A stretch of DNA of 64,000 nucleotides from Chitinophaga ginsengisoli (GTDB lineage Bacteria; Bacteroidota; Bacteroidia; Chitinophagales; Chitinophagaceae): assembly GCF_003014595.1 (NCBI RefSeq), contig NZ_PYGK01000012.1, forward strand, positions 124,001 through 188,000. The letters are read 5' to 3'. A model generated the notes under the pieces. It made no database searches. It was not told the DNA's origin and saw only the letters and a list, made by a program, of their open reading frames with translations. Both the position numbers and the translations under genes were made by a program. Positions 41,008 to 50,230 of the stretch are shown here, one piece after another. Numbering within the stretch: the stretch's first letter is position 1; each line of letters starts with the position of its first letter.

Positions 41008-41676
41008 ATGAATCACGACATTAGACTAGTGATAGCTGACGATCATGAAATTTTCCGTGACGGACTTGCACTCATGCTTTCGAGGCAACCCGACATTACC
41101 CTTGTGGGACAAGCCAACAACGGGAGAGAATTACTGGAACTACTTGAAACTGTCGAAGCAGATGTAGTCATGACAGATCTGAAGATGCCTTTAATGGACG
41201 GTATCACGGCCACCCGCACCCTCTTGCAACGGTTACCCCATATCCGGATCATCGCCCTGTCCATGTTCGATGAAGAAGAACTGATCGTCGAAATGCTGGA
41301 AGCCGGCGCCAAAGGTTACCTGTTAAAAAATGCCGACAAACAGGAGATCATTGAAGCGATCAACAGCGTATACGAAGACAACATCTTCTACTGTAAACAA
41401 ACCTCTGCCAAGCTGGCTTCTATGATCGTCAGAAGCCGTTTTAATCCTTCCCGCGACAATGCCCCTGTTACATTCACCGACCGTGAAAAAGAGATCATCC
41501 GTCTCATCTGCCAGCAGTTTACCGCCCAGGAAATAGGTGAAAAGATCTTCCTCAGCAAGCGCACCGTGGAAGGACACCGCACCCGCATACTGGAAAAAAT
41601 GAATGTGAAAAATACAGCCGGCGTCGTGGTATTTGCGTTGAAAAATAACCTGATCAGCGAAGCGGAACTGCTTTGA
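41008..41676 (+). CDS. NarL/LuxR-type response regulator
   Basis: The 222-residue protein has a receiver domain with phospho-acceptor Asp57 in VVMTDLKMPLMDG, and a LuxR-type HTH at the C-terminus (FTDREKEIIRLICQQFTAQEI, 20-residue core, and SKRTVEGHRTRILEKM). It pairs with the kinase directly upstream. The start was placed at ATG 41008, where the receiver begins; an upstream in-frame ATG at 40960 would add an unlikely leader. Confidence 0.93.
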   Translation: MNHDIRLVIADDHEIFRDGLALMLSRQPDITLVGQANNGRELLELLETVEADVVMTDLKMPLMDGITATRTLLQRLPHIRIIALSMFDEEELIVEMLEAGAKGYLLKNADKQEIIEAINSVYEDNIFYCKQTSAKLASMIVRSRFNPSRDNAPVTFTDREKEIIRLICQQFTAQEIGEKIFLSKRTVEGHRTRILEKMNVKNTAGVVVFALKNNLISEAELL

Positions 41677-41702
41677 AGCTTTCATTACTGGCTTTCTGTG
41701 CG

Positions 41703-41710
41703 TATATTTG
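41703..41710 (+). promoter_or_regulatory. -7 promoter box for the phosphatase gene
   Basis: TATATTTG is an exact TAnnTTTG match 25 bases before the ATG at 41736. Confidence 0.5.
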
Positions 41711-41735
41711 CGGCAACCAACACATAAGAGTGCCT

Positions 41736-42317
41736 ATGACACGTATAGCCCTGATCCGGCACGGAAGTACTGCATGGAACAAAGAAGGGAAAATGCAGGG
41801 CAGCACAGATATTCCTCTGGACCCCGAAGGACTTGAACAGGCCCGTAAACTGGCTATCCGCCTTTCTGACGAACATTGGGACCTGGTCTACTCCAGTCAT
41901 TTATCACGCGCAAGACAAACCGGCGAGATCATTGCCGCAGGACTAGGCATTACCGATGTACGCCAGGATAAACGCCTCATGGAAGTATCCGGCGGACAAA
42001 CCGAGGGTACTACCGAGGCTGACAGGATTGCCCGCTGGGGCGCAGGCTGGCGACAGCTGGAACTGGGCATGGAAACAGAACAATCCGTATTAGGCCGAGG
42101 CATGGGTTTCCTGGACGAGCTACTGCAGGAACATGCCGGAAAACATATCCTCCTCGTAAGCCATGGCAGCTTTATCCGTCATCTGCTTCGTAAACTGGCA
42201 CCTACGCTTACACAGGATTCCAACCTTAAAAATACTTCTGTTACACGATTTACGGTGACCGATGACCGATGGGAATGTGAGCTGTATAATTGTACAGCGC
42301 ATCTGACGGAGGCGTAA
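41736..42317 (+). CDS. Histidine phosphatase family protein (phosphoglycerate mutase-like)
   Basis: The 193-residue protein has the catalytic LIRHGSTAWN, SSHLSRARQTGEII and the second histidine in LLVSHGSFIRHLL. These are the marks of the branch-1 histidine phosphatases, which include cobalamin-pathway and broad-specificity phosphatases. The substrate cannot be told. It lies alone between the two two-component systems, with the long palindrome 31 bases downstream of its stop. Confidence 0.92.
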   Translation: MTRIALIRHGSTAWNKEGKMQGSTDIPLDPEGLEQARKLAIRLSDEHWDLVYSSHLSRARQTGEIIAAGLGITDVRQDKRLMEVSGGQTEGTTEADRIARWGAGWRQLELGMETEQSVLGRGMGFLDELLQEHAGKHILLVSHGSFIRHLLRKLAPTLTQDSNLKNTSVTRFTVTDDRWECELYNCTAHLTEA

Positions 42318-42347
42318 GGAGGTGTGGCCGACCTGTCTCCGATATAA

Positions 42348-42455
42348 TCCCGTACAAACAATGTTTCACCTATGTTCATCTTACGTTCATCTTACGTTCC
42401 GGAACGTAGGATGAACGTAAGATGAACATAGGTGAAACATTGTTTGTACGGGATC
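42348..42455. repeat. 108-bp nearly perfect palindrome
   Basis: Positions 42348-42401 and 42402-42455 are reverse complements over 54 bases with a single mismatch and no spacer. Each arm contains an 11-base direct repeat (GTTCATCTTAC twice). It is non-coding, lies between the phosphatase gene and the second kinase, and has no T-run after it. As RNA it would form a very long hairpin. Confidence 0.97.
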
Positions 42456-42670
42456 AATACCTGTTCAAATACCGATCAAGGCTTCCTTAAGGTGCGCCTC
42501 CTCTCCCACTTGTTAATTTTTTTAACAAACTCTCCCACTTTCACTGTAGCAACACTTTTTTTTTGTAGACTTGTATAAAGATTCAGGGACAACTTTTTCA
42601 GCACTACCCCAATAGATATAGATAATCTGTCAGTTATAAGATTCATACCCCTTCATTCTCTGTACGACAT
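42456..42670. other. Leader region of the second kinase gene
   Basis: No gene is seen. The stretch holds a direct repeat CTCTCCCACTT around 42504 and 42530, with the small inverted repeat TTGTTAA/TTAACAA between the two copies. These might be regulator sites or a terminator for the upstream unit; nothing more can be said. Confidence 0.4.
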
Positions 42671-43543
42671 ATGAGCGAGGAACTGTTCATGCATTTAATT
42701 CCCTCTGCGCCGGCCATTTTAGGACCGGTACATAGTTATTCCCTAGGGTTTACCTATTCCGTTACCACTTATCTTGTGTCTTCGGGTATTTTGCCCCTTA
42801 CCTGCATATGGAGTGTAGCAGTCTGGATACTGGTGATGATGCGCAGGTTGGATAATTATAAGAGAAAACAGAAGGAGCTCTTGCTGAAGTTACAGCAGCA
42901 GCAGGCGATGATGACTACCCATGAGCTGGAAATCCAGGAGGCGGAGCGCAAGCGCATTGCGGCGGATATTCATGATGAGATAGGCGGCAACCTGGCTGCC
43001 ATCCGGATGAACCTGCAAAACCTGCGCTACAGAACGAAACAGGATGAGGTGAAAGCCACCAACCTGTTACGACTGGTGGACCAGACCAGCCAGAACGTGC
43101 GCCGGGCCGCTCATAACCTGGTTCCTCCCCTTTTTGGTAATATTCCACTTACTGATATACTGCAATCTTACTTTTCACTGCTCAATTCCTCCAATATCCT
43201 GTTCCATTTCTGCAGCAATAAATACCAATCCTGCTTCGATCCCCGGCAGGAGCTGATACTCTACCGCATTATCATGGAACTGACCAGTAATATCATCAGA
43301 CATGCAAAAGCCTCTGCCGCCACTATCCAACTGCTGTATTACCCGGATTACCTGGAAATAATCGTGGAAGATGATGGGGTCGGATTCCCTGCCTCTGCCG
43401 GCAGGGCACAGGGTATAGGACTACCGGGCGTACGGAGCCGGGTAAGAACATTGGGAGGTAAACTACACGTCGATTCAGGCATTTCCGGCACCACCTTCAT
43501 CATTCACATTCCCGTAATTCCACAACATGCAGCTACCTGTTAA
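42671..43543 (+). CDS. NarL-type sensor histidine kinase (second)
   Basis: The 290-residue protein has one or two N-terminal hydrophobic segments (about 25-56), a coiled coil, and a HisKA_3 region with His101 in RIAADIHDEIGGNLA. The HATPase domain has ELTSNIIRHAKA and EDDGVGFP, so its G1 box is normal. It overlaps the response regulator gene by 17 bases, so the two are translated together. It is a different paralogue from the kinase at 40209. Confidence 0.93.
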   Translation: MSEELFMHLIPSAPAILGPVHSYSLGFTYSVTTYLVSSGILPLTCIWSVAVWILVMMRRLDNYKRKQKELLLKLQQQQAMMTTHELEIQEAERKRIAADIHDEIGGNLAAIRMNLQNLRYRTKQDEVKATNLLRLVDQTSQNVRRAAHNLVPPLFGNIPLTDILQSYFSLLNSSNILFHFCSNKYQSCFDPRQELILYRIIMELTSNIIRHAKASAATIQLLYYPDYLEIIVEDDGVGFPASAGRAQGIGLPGVRSRVRTLGGKLHVDSGISGTTFIIHIPVIPQHAATC

Positions 43544-44153
43544 TATCATCCTTGCTGACGACCACACGCTTTTTGCCGATGGTATCCATTCCATCCTCCA
43601 ACAGGTTCCCAATGTGACCGTCCTGGCCATTGCCGCCAATGGCCAGGAACTGATGAATCTCCTCTCCCGCCACAAACCAGATATTGTCATCCTGGACATT
43701 AATATGCCTGTATTGAACGGACTGGAAGCGACAAAACTCATCCGCCAGGATTTCTCCTATATCCGGACCATTATCCTCTCCAGCTATAATGACCCGCATC
43801 TGATCTCCCTGGCCATCAGTTACGGGGCGGATGGCTACCTGCTGAAAACCTGCAATAAGGAAGAACTGCTGCAAGCCATCCGGCAGGTCAGCAAAGGAAA
43901 GCAATGCTTCCCCACTATACCCCGTATGTACCAGCAGGAGACGGAAAATCCGCCTTTCAGGGAGTTTAACCTGACCCGGCGGGAAACGGAGATCCTCCAG
44001 CTGATCAATCAGCAGCTGACCAACCAACAGATAGCGGCACATCTATACCTGAGCATTTACACGGTGGAGACCCACCGGAAAAACATTATGCAGAAACTCC
44101 AGCTCAAAAGTCCCGCTGCCCTTACCCGTTTCCTATTGGAGAAAGGGCTGTAA
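43527..44153 (+). CDS. NarL/LuxR-type response regulator (second)
   Basis: The 208-residue protein has a receiver domain with Asp57 in IVILDINMPVLNG and Lys in YLLKTCNKEEL. A C-terminal LuxR HTH follows (LTRRETEILQLINQQLTNQQI, then YTVETHRKNIMQKL). It is the partner of the overlapping kinase. Confidence 0.93.
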   Translation: MQLPVNIILADDHTLFADGIHSILQQVPNVTVLAIAANGQELMNLLSRHKPDIVILDINMPVLNGLEATKLIRQDFSYIRTIILSSYNDPHLISLAISYGADGYLLKTCNKEELLQAIRQVSKGKQCFPTIPRMYQQETENPPFREFNLTRRETEILQLINQQLTNQQIAAHLYLSIYTVETHRKNIMQKLQLKSPAALTRFLLEKGL

Positions 44154-44205
44154 ACACCAGCTATATTACCTATCATGCCATTCTGTCATTTTCGGATTTA
44201 TTATG

Positions 44206-44213
44206 TACTTTTG
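44206..44213 (+). promoter_or_regulatory. -7 promoter box for miaB
   Basis: TACTTTTG is an exact TAnnTTTG match 25 bases before the ATG at 44238. Confidence 0.5.
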
Positions 44214-44237
44214 CTTTCCTAAAATTAGTTGCAAAGG

Positions 44238-45659
44238 ATGTTGGAACAGGTTACAAAAGTGCATGACGAAAGTCGCCAGGGTGAAGCTTACGCACCTCTG
44301 GAAGGAGAAACACAGACTTATACCAAGAAATTCTATATAGAGAGCTATGGTTGCCAGATGAACTTTAACGACAGTGAGATCGTGGCGTCCATACTTAAAG
44401 AAGACGGTTTTGGCCCCACCCGCAATGTGGAAGAGGCCAGCCTGATACTGCTCAATACCTGCTCGATCAGGGAGAAAGCGGAAACGACCGTACGCAGACG
44501 TTTATTAGAATTCCGTCATATAAAACAACGTAACCCAGAGCTGCTGGTAGGCGTGCTCGGGTGTATGGCTGAGCGTTTGAAAGCCAAGCTGCTGGAAGAG
44601 GAAAAACTGGTGGATATGGTGGTAGGTCCTGATGCCTACAGAACCCTACCGGCGCTCATTGAAGAGGCTGAAACCGGTCAGAAGGCAGTGAACGTATTGC
44701 TCAGCCGTGAAGAAACCTATGGCGACATCAGCCCGGTAAGGCTGGACACTAACGGTGTGACCGCTTTTGTGTCCATCATGCGGGGTTGTAACAACATGTG
44801 CTCCTTCTGCGTAGTACCGTTTACACGCGGTCGTGAGCGCAGCAGGGACGTAGCGTCTATCCTGCAGGAAGCCACCGATATGTTCAACCGGGGCTACCGT
44901 GAGGTGACCCTCCTGGGCCAGAACGTGGATTCCTATTATTGGGTTGACCCGCAGGATGCAGCTATTGTCACCACCTTTGCCAATCTGCTGGAGAAAGTAG
45001 CCCTTATCAGCCCATTGCTCAGGGTTCGTTTCAGCACCTCCCATCCGAAAGATATTACCGATGATGTACTGTTTACCATGGCGAAGTACGAGAACATCTG
45101 CAAATACATTCACCTGCCTATGCAAAGCGGCAGCACCCGTATACTGCAGCTGATGAACCGTACCTATACCCGGGAATGGTACATTAAAAAAGTTGACCGC
45201 ATCCGTGAAATACTTCCCGACTGTGCCCTGTCCACGGATGTTATTACCGGCTTCTGTACAGAAACAGAAGAAGATCATCAGGATACTATGACCCTGATGG
45301 ACTATGCCAGGTACGACCTCGCCTACATGTTCTTCTACTCCGAACGCCCGGGTACACTGGCAGCACGCCGTTACCAGGACGATGTACCGGAAGAAGTGAA
45401 AAAACGGAGGCTGTCGGAAGTAGTAGAGCTGCACCGCGGACAATCACTCAGAAGCATGCAGCAGGATGTAGGTAAAATGTTTAAAGTACTGATCGAAGGC
45501 ACCTCCAAACGCTCTGAAGATCACCTTTTTGGCAGAACAGATCATAATAAGGTGGTCATTTTCCCTAAGGAAGATTTCCGCAAAGGTGAATATGTATGGG
45601 TGAAGGTGAACGATTGTACTGCCGGCACTTTATTGGGAGTTTCGACAGGGAGAGCATAA
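44238..45659 (+). CDS. miaB: tRNA-2-methylthio-N6-dimethylallyladenosine synthase
   Basis: The 473-residue radical SAM enzyme has the N-terminal cluster-binding methylthiotransferase domain ([15 protein letters not shown]), the CxxxCxxC motif in [13 protein letters not shown], and a C-terminal TRAM domain (about 400-473). It adds the methylthio group to i6A37 of tRNA, giving the substrate of MiaE, which is also in this window at 12811. The ATG at 44238 is preferred over the TTG nine bases upstream. The sigma-54 activator follows. Confidence 0.95.
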   Translation: MLEQVTKVHDESRQGEAYAPLEGETQTYTKKFYIESYGCQMNFNDSEIVASILKEDGFGPTRNVEEASLILLNTCSIREKAETTVRRRLLEFRHIKQRNPELLVGVLGCMAERLKAKLLEEEKLVDMVVGPDAYRTLPALIEEAETGQKAVNVLLSREETYGDISPVRLDTNGVTAFVSIMRGCNNMCSFCVVPFTRGRERSRDVASILQEATDMFNRGYREVTLLGQNVDSYYWVDPQDAAIVTTFANLLEKVALISPLLRVRFSTSHPKDITDDVLFTMAKYENICKYIHLPMQSGSTRILQLMNRTYTREWYIKKVDRIREILPDCALSTDVITGFCTETEEDHQDTMTLMDYARYDLAYMFFYSERPGTLAARRYQDDVPEEVKKRRLSEVVELHRGQSLRSMQQDVGKMFKVLIEGTSKRSEDHLFGRTDHNKVVIFPKEDFRKGEYVWVKVNDCTAGTLLGVSTGRA

Positions 45660-45683
45660 AAGACAAATTATTGGATCACAGCA

Positions 45684-45713
45684 CCTTTTACAGGCTATAC
45701 AGCCGGTAAAAGG
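45684..45713 (+). terminator. Hairpin between miaB and the sigma-54 activator
   Basis: CCTTTTAC (45684-45691) pairs with GTAAAAGG (45706-45713), with an inner GGCT/AGCC stem. It begins 24 bases after the miaB stop codon. No long U-tract follows, so it may be only a partial terminator. Confidence 0.5.
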
Positions 45714-45726
45714 GTAAATTGAGGAT

Positions 45727-46980
45727 ATGGATAACGTACAGTCCATTAAAAACAGGTTTGGCATTATCGGAAACTCACCTGCACTGAACTATGCTTTGCA
45801 GGTGGCAGCACAGGTGTCCAACACGGATCTAACCGTGTTGATAGTCGGAGAAAGCGGCGTTGGTAAGGAAGTGTTTTCCAATATTATCCATTCACTTAGT
45901 GCCCGTAAACACAATCCTTTCATTGCCGTAAACTGCGGCGCTATTCCGGAAGGGACGATAGATTCAGAACTTTTCGGCCATGAAAAAGGCTCATTTACCG
46001 GCGCGGTAGATAGTCGTAAGGGATATTTTGAAACCGTTAACGGCGGTACCATTTTCCTCGACGAGATCGGGGAAATGCCACTGGGTACCCAGGCCCGCCT
46101 GTTGCGTGTACTGGAAACCGGCGAATTTATCAGGGTAGGTTCTTCCAAAGTGCAGAAGACAGATGTGCGGGTGATCACAGCGACCAACAGGGACCTGCTC
46201 GATCATACCCAGCAGGGAAAATTCAGGGAAGACCTTTACTACCGTTTGAATACCGTTCCCATCAGGGTACCTTCCCTGCGGGACAGAAAAGAGGATATTC
46301 CATTATTGTTCCGTAAATTCTGTGTGGATTTCTCAGAACGTTATAAAACCCCGAGCATCCAGCTGGATGACGAGGCCCGTAACATCCTGGTGAATTATCC
46401 GTGGAGAGGTAATGTGCGTGAATTGAAGAATATGGCGGAGCAGATCTCTGTACTGGCGCAGGACAAACTGGTCAACGCACATGAGCTGAGGCGTTTCCTG
46501 CCTGAGGTGAACGAGCCTTCCAGGCTGCCGATGATCGCTGCGCCACAGGCCAAGCCGAACGGTGACTTTGCTAACGAAAGGGATATACTGTATAAATTGT
46601 TCTTCGATATGAAGAAGGATGTAACAGAACTGAAAAAGATGTTCTTCGACATCCTGCAGAACCCTAATATTGCCCATGCCAGCAATTTCCAGGATAGTCA
46701 CCTGATGCACAACTTCCACCCGCAACCGGAAGTGAGTGTAAGTGCCAGCCCTGTTCCAACAACCATTTCTTCCCCACAGCCGATCATCTTACAGGATAAC
46801 AGCAAGATCGATCATCACGAAGAAGTAGAGGAAACCTTGTCCATTGCCGACAAAGAAAAAGAACTGATCGTTAAGGCCCTGAAAAAACATAAGGGCAAAA
46901 GGAAGGATGCAGCGCTTGACCTGGGCATTTCTGAGAGAACATTATATAGAAAACTGAAAGAATACAACATTAACGAATAG
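45727..46980 (+). CDS. Sigma-54 interaction domain regulator without receiver domain
   Basis: The 417-residue protein has an AAA+ domain directly from the N-terminus: FGIIGNSPALNYAL, Walker A GESGVGKE, the sigma-54 contact loop GSFTGA and GGTIFLDEIGEMP (Walker B). A linker of about 100 residues includes DVTELKKMFFDIL. The C-terminus carries a Fis-type HTH (GKRKDAALDLGISERTLYRK). No input domain is present. It precedes lptE, the Pro/Ala-rich gene and secG, an order I recall as common in Chitinophagaceae. Sigma-54 binding itself is inferred from the GSFTGA loop. Confidence 0.9.
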   Translation: MDNVQSIKNRFGIIGNSPALNYALQVAAQVSNTDLTVLIVGESGVGKEVFSNIIHSLSARKHNPFIAVNCGAIPEGTIDSELFGHEKGSFTGAVDSRKGYFETVNGGTIFLDEIGEMPLGTQARLLRVLETGEFIRVGSSKVQKTDVRVITATNRDLLDHTQQGKFREDLYYRLNTVPIRVPSLRDRKEDIPLLFRKFCVDFSERYKTPSIQLDDEARNILVNYPWRGNVRELKNMAEQISVLAQDKLVNAHELRRFLPEVNEPSRLPMIAAPQAKPNGDFANERDILYKLFFDMKKDVTELKKMFFDILQNPNIAHASNFQDSHLMHNFHPQPEVSVSASPVPTTISSPQPIILQDNSKIDHHEEVEETLSIADKEKELIVKALKKHKGKRKDAALDLGISERTLYRKLKEYNINE

Positions 46981-46986
46981 CAGGCA

Positions 46987-47016
46987 CCTGCCGGGGATGA
47001 CTCCACACCCGGCAGG
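46987..47016 (+). other. Hairpin in the sigma-54 activator / lptE junction
   Basis: CCTGCCGGG (46987-46995) and CCCGGCAGG (47008-47016) form a perfect 9-bp stem. It lies between the two genes and covers the alternative upstream start for lptE, which supports the ATG at 47036. Confidence 0.6.
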
Positions 47017-47035
47017 CAGCCTTAACACATTTAAG

Positions 47036-47551
47036 ATGATCAGATTACTTCAGGGGATAATGACCGTCAGCTTACTGCTGCTATTGGGCGGCTGTTCCAT
47101 TCATTATTCCGCTACAGGCGCCAGTATTGAACCAGGTGCAAAAACCGTGAATGTGCGTTTTATTGAAAACAGGGCGCCTATCAACAATCCGACGCTGAGC
47201 CAGAACCTGACCGAAAGACTGCGTAACAAAGTACAGTCGCAGACAAAGCTGGTACAGATCAATGAAGAAGGGGCTGATTATGAATTTAAAGGCGCGGTAA
47301 CTGGTTACTCCTTCAGCAACGCCGCGGTAACAAATGTGGACCAGGCAGCTACTTCGAGGCTGACCGTTACCATTAATATTACGTTCGTAAAAAGAATAGG
47401 CGATAAAAAAGGGTATACGCAGTCGTTCACCCGCTCTGCCGACTTCTCTGCCTCCCAGTTACCAAGTACGGTGGAAAATGGCCTGTTGGAAAACACGATT
47501 CTGCCACAGATAGTGGATGATATTTTTAATAAAGCGTTCGCTAACTGGTAA
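47036..47551 (+). CDS. lptE: LptE-like LPS-assembly lipoprotein
   Basis: The 171-residue protein has a lipoprotein signal (LLLLLGGCSIHYSATG, with the lipid Cys) and a compact alpha/beta domain with VRFIENRAPINNP and TERLRNKVQSQTKL. It matches the Bacteroidota type of LptE, which plugs the LptD barrel for LPS export to the outer membrane. The position next to secG and the sigma-54 activator agrees with this. LptE sequences diverge, so the call is a little less than certain. Confidence 0.82.
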   Translation: MIRLLQGIMTVSLLLLLGGCSIHYSATGASIEPGAKTVNVRFIENRAPINNPTLSQNLTERLRNKVQSQTKLVQINEEGADYEFKGAVTGYSFSNAAVTNVDQAATSRLTVTINITFVKRIGDKKGYTQSFTRSADFSASQLPSTVENGLLENTILPQIVDDIFNKAFANW

Positions 47552-47598
47552 GTATTACAAAAGCTTTCGTATTTAATTTTTTTTCATACTTTAGCAGC

Positions 47599-48726
47599 AT
47601 GACCGCAAACAGGATCATTCAACATATCTTCCAACAACCTGATATTAAACAGGTTGATGAAGCAGCTCTGGAACGGCTGGTAACGTCATATCCCTACTTT
47701 ACGGCCGCCCGCCTGCTGCTGGCGCGCAAGCAATACAGTGTGCAAAAGAACCTGCTGGCACCGGCAGTAAAGAAGGCACAGCAGTACAGTACCAATATGC
47801 ATTACTTCTACCGCTTTGTGACCACCGATGAGAAAAGCATAGCGCCTGAGGTAGCTGAGGTAGAGGCACCGGTAGAAGTAGAAGCAGCACCAGCACCTGT
47901 TCCTGCTCCCGTTCAGGAAGCCCCTGTCAATGTATTCCCGGACGAACCGGTAACAGCGGCTCCTGCGCCACAGCCGGTACAGGATACCAAGATCCATGTA
48001 ACCGTACCTAAAGCACCGACAGAAGCACCACCTGCTATACCTGATACGAAGTTTACAGCTCCGGTATACAATACAGAAGAAGAACTGACAGTTACTGCCA
48101 ATGATGTGGTAGCAACGCCAGTAGCAAGCGCAGCTCCCGAGCCGGTTCCGGCAACAGCCGCCCCTACCCGGGAAATACCACCGGCAGCACCGGCACCTGA
48201 GCCGGCAGCATCAACGGAAAAGCTTCCGCTCAATGTCCTGAATGTAGAGTCAGAGCCTATTAAAATATTCCCGCTGGATACTTCTGACACCGAAGAAACC
48301 TCGCTGACCTATCAACCTTTGTATACCGATGATTATTTCGCTTACAAACGTATGAAAGAACCAGAGCAGGCAGAGGAACTCAATGAAAAAGGAGCGGCAG
48401 AAATGAAGAGCTTTACTTCCTGGCTCAGGGAGATGAAGCATACCTTTGCTGAAAAGGCCAGCAAACAATGGTACCATCAGCAGATGCACCGCAGTTACGA
48501 AGATGCTGATCCTGAAGTATCTGAAGCAGTGGAAAAGATGGCCATGGAGTCTATCACCCTGAATGATGACATCGTTTCGGAGACGCTTGCTGAGATCTGG
48601 GCACGCCAGCACCAGTATCAGACGGCTATCCACATATATCAAAAATTAAGTTTGCTTAATCCCAACAAAAGCGCTTATTTTGCGCAAAAGATCAAAGAAC
48701 TTAAGTTACTAACAGAAAAAAGTTAA
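47599..48726 (+). CDS. Pro/Ala-rich protein with TPR-like ends, unknown
   Basis: The 375-residue protein has three parts. The N-terminal helical domain (1-78) contains VTSYPYFTAARLLLARKQY. The middle (about 80-250) is a long low-complexity region rich in Pro, Ala, Val and Glu. The C-terminal part (about 250-375) ends with a TPR-like repeat (ARQHQYQTAIHIYQKLSLLN). No signal peptide is seen. I recall this protein as a conserved neighbour of lptE/secG in Bacteroidota, but its role is unknown. Confidence 0.8.
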   Translation: MTANRIIQHIFQQPDIKQVDEAALERLVTSYPYFTAARLLLARKQYSVQKNLLAPAVKKAQQYSTNMHYFYRFVTTDEKSIAPEVAEVEAPVEVEAAPAPVPAPVQEAPVNVFPDEPVTAAPAPQPVQDTKIHVTVPKAPTEAPPAIPDTKFTAPVYNTEEELTVTANDVVATPVASAAPEPVPATAAPTREIPPAAPAPEPAASTEKLPLNVLNVESEPIKIFPLDTSDTEETSLTYQPLYTDDYFAYKRMKEPEQAEELNEKGAAEMKSFTSWLREMKHTFAEKASKQWYHQQMHRSYEDADPEVSEAVEKMAMESITLNDDIVSETLAEIWARQHQYQTAIHIYQKLSLLNPNKSAYFAQKIKELKLLTEKS

Positions 48727-48737
48727 TTTATTATACT

Positions 48738-49091
48738 ATGTTGTTGATTTTCGGCATATTAATCATCCTGGCCTGTGTGTTATTGGGCTTTTTCGTACTG
48801 GTACAGAACCCTAAAGGTGGTGGTTTATCCGGTAGTTTCGGTGGTTTTGGCAACCAGGTGATGGGCGTACGTCAGACTACAGATGTCCTTGAGAAAGGTA
48901 CCTGGATCCTGTCTGCTATCATTGCCGTACTGTGCCTGACCTCTTCTTTGTTTGTTGGCAAAGGCACCACTGCTCCTGAAACAAGAAAAGCTGTTATGGA
49001 ACAGAATGTGACCGTGCCTACAGCTCCGGCTCAGGCGCCAGCTACACCGGTAAATCCGACGCCAGCGCCTCAGGCTCCAAAAAGACAATAA
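48738..49091 (+). CDS. secG: Preprotein translocase subunit SecG
   Basis: The 117-residue protein has two membrane helices (residues 2-22 and about 55-75) and the SecG loop VQNPKGGGLSGSFGGFG between them. A Pro/Ala-rich tail of about 40 residues is longer than in E. coli. SecG assists protein export through SecYE. It follows the previous gene by 11 bases and is ended by a strong terminator. Confidence 0.94.
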   Translation: MLLIFGILIILACVLLGFFVLVQNPKGGGLSGSFGGFGNQVMGVRQTTDVLEKGTWILSAIIAVLCLTSSLFVGKGTTAPETRKAVMEQNVTVPTAPAQAPATPVNPTPAPQAPKRQ

Positions 49092-49118
49092 TATTCAAGC
49101 TATTAAAGCTATTTCAGA

Positions 49119-49147
49119 ACCTCGCCGTTACAAGCGAGGTTTTTTAT
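49119..49147 (+). terminator. Intrinsic terminator after secG
   Basis: AACCTCGC (49119-49126) pairs with GCGAGGTT (49135-49142), followed by a T-run to 49147. It lies 27 bases after the secG stop and 14 before mltG. Confidence 0.92.
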
Positions 49148-49160
49148 TGAATACCATCCT

Positions 49161-50219
49161 ATGGCAAAGAAAAGTAAAGCAAAAAAAAGTCAAACGAAGA
49201 ATGTGTGGATTAAACGTATGCTGGTAGCTATCTGCGCGATCCTGGCAGGGCTGCTCGTATACATAGGGTATCGTGTATTTGGCCCCAATACCAAAGCGTT
49301 TGGGGATAGTAAATTTTTCTACGTACATACCGGCAGCACCTATAAGGATGTGCTGGATGGCCTGGAAGAACAGGAGATCATCCGTAGCCGCACCAGCTTC
49401 GATTGGGTAGCCCGGGAACTGGGATATGCCAACCGGGTAAAAGCCGGTAAGTACAAGATAAACCGTGGTATGAGCAACTTCGATATCGTGAAGCTGCTGC
49501 GCGCCGGCCGACAAACACCGGTAACTGTGACCATCACCAAACTGCGCACCAAACAGGACCTCGTCAGGAAGATCTGCAACAACCTGGAAGCCGATTCTGC
49601 TACCTTTCGTGCCCTGCTCAGCGACCAGGTATACCTCCGCCAGTTCGGACTGGATACCAATACCGTGATGTGCGCCTTCATTCCGAACAGCTACCAGTTC
49701 TACTGGAATACCACCGCAGAAGCCGCCTTCAAGAAGATCGAAAAGGAAACAGCCGCTTTCTGGACAGACGAACGTAAAGCAGCTACCCGCCGTCTCAACC
49801 TGAATACGACACAGGTGATGATCATCGCCTCTATCGTGGAAGAGGAAACCAATAAAAACGACGAGAAACCACTGATTGCCAGTGTATATATCAACCGCTT
49901 CCGTAAAGGCATGCGCCTGCAGGCAGACCCTACGGTGAAATTCGCGATACAGGACTTCTCCATCCGCAGGATCAGGGAAGGACATATCGCGTTTCAGTCG
50001 CCCTACAACACTTATCAGAATGCCGGTCTGCCACCAGGCCCTATCTGTACCCCTTCCATCAAAACCATCGAAGCGGTGCTGAATACGCCGGACACTGATT
50101 ATATCTATTTTTGCGCTAAAGCTGACTTCTCCGGATATCATGCTTTTGCCGCTACCTACGCCGAGCACATGAAAAATGCACAGGCATTCCATGCTGCATT
50201 GAATGCGCGCGGGATTTAA
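49161..50219 (+). CDS. mltG: Endolytic murein transglycosylase
   Basis: The 352-residue inner-membrane protein has one membrane helix (residues 18-38), a LysM-like domain and the YceG/MltG catalytic domain. ASIVEEET contains the catalytic Glu227, followed by VYINRFRKGMRLQADPTV and NAGLPPGPICTPS. It cuts nascent glycan strands and sets their length. The next gene starts 11 bases later. Confidence 0.93.
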   Translation: MAKKSKAKKSQTKNVWIKRMLVAICAILAGLLVYIGYRVFGPNTKAFGDSKFFYVHTGSTYKDVLDGLEEQEIIRSRTSFDWVARELGYANRVKAGKYKINRGMSNFDIVKLLRAGRQTPVTVTITKLRTKQDLVRKICNNLEADSATFRALLSDQVYLRQFGLDTNTVMCAFIPNSYQFYWNTTAEAAFKKIEKETAAFWTDERKAATRRLNLNTTQVMIIASIVEEETNKNDEKPLIASVYINRFRKGMRLQADPTVKFAIQDFSIRRIREGHIAFQSPYNTYQNAGLPPGPICTPSIKTIEAVLNTPDTDYIYFCAKADFSGYHAFAATYAEHMKNAQAFHAALNARGI

Positions 50220-50230
50220 CATAAACAGTA

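Noticed and set aside
44646-45443. 265-residue reading frame opposite miaB
   Set aside because: It is a shadow of the radical SAM gene with no own features.
12811-45659. miaE and miaB as one functional cluster
   Set aside because: They act on the same tRNA base but are about 31 kb apart with no shared context, so no clustering is claimed.
49128-50222. 364-residue reading frame opposite mltG
   Set aside because: It is antisense to mltG over its whole length and shows no domain; mltG motifs are clear on the plus strand.
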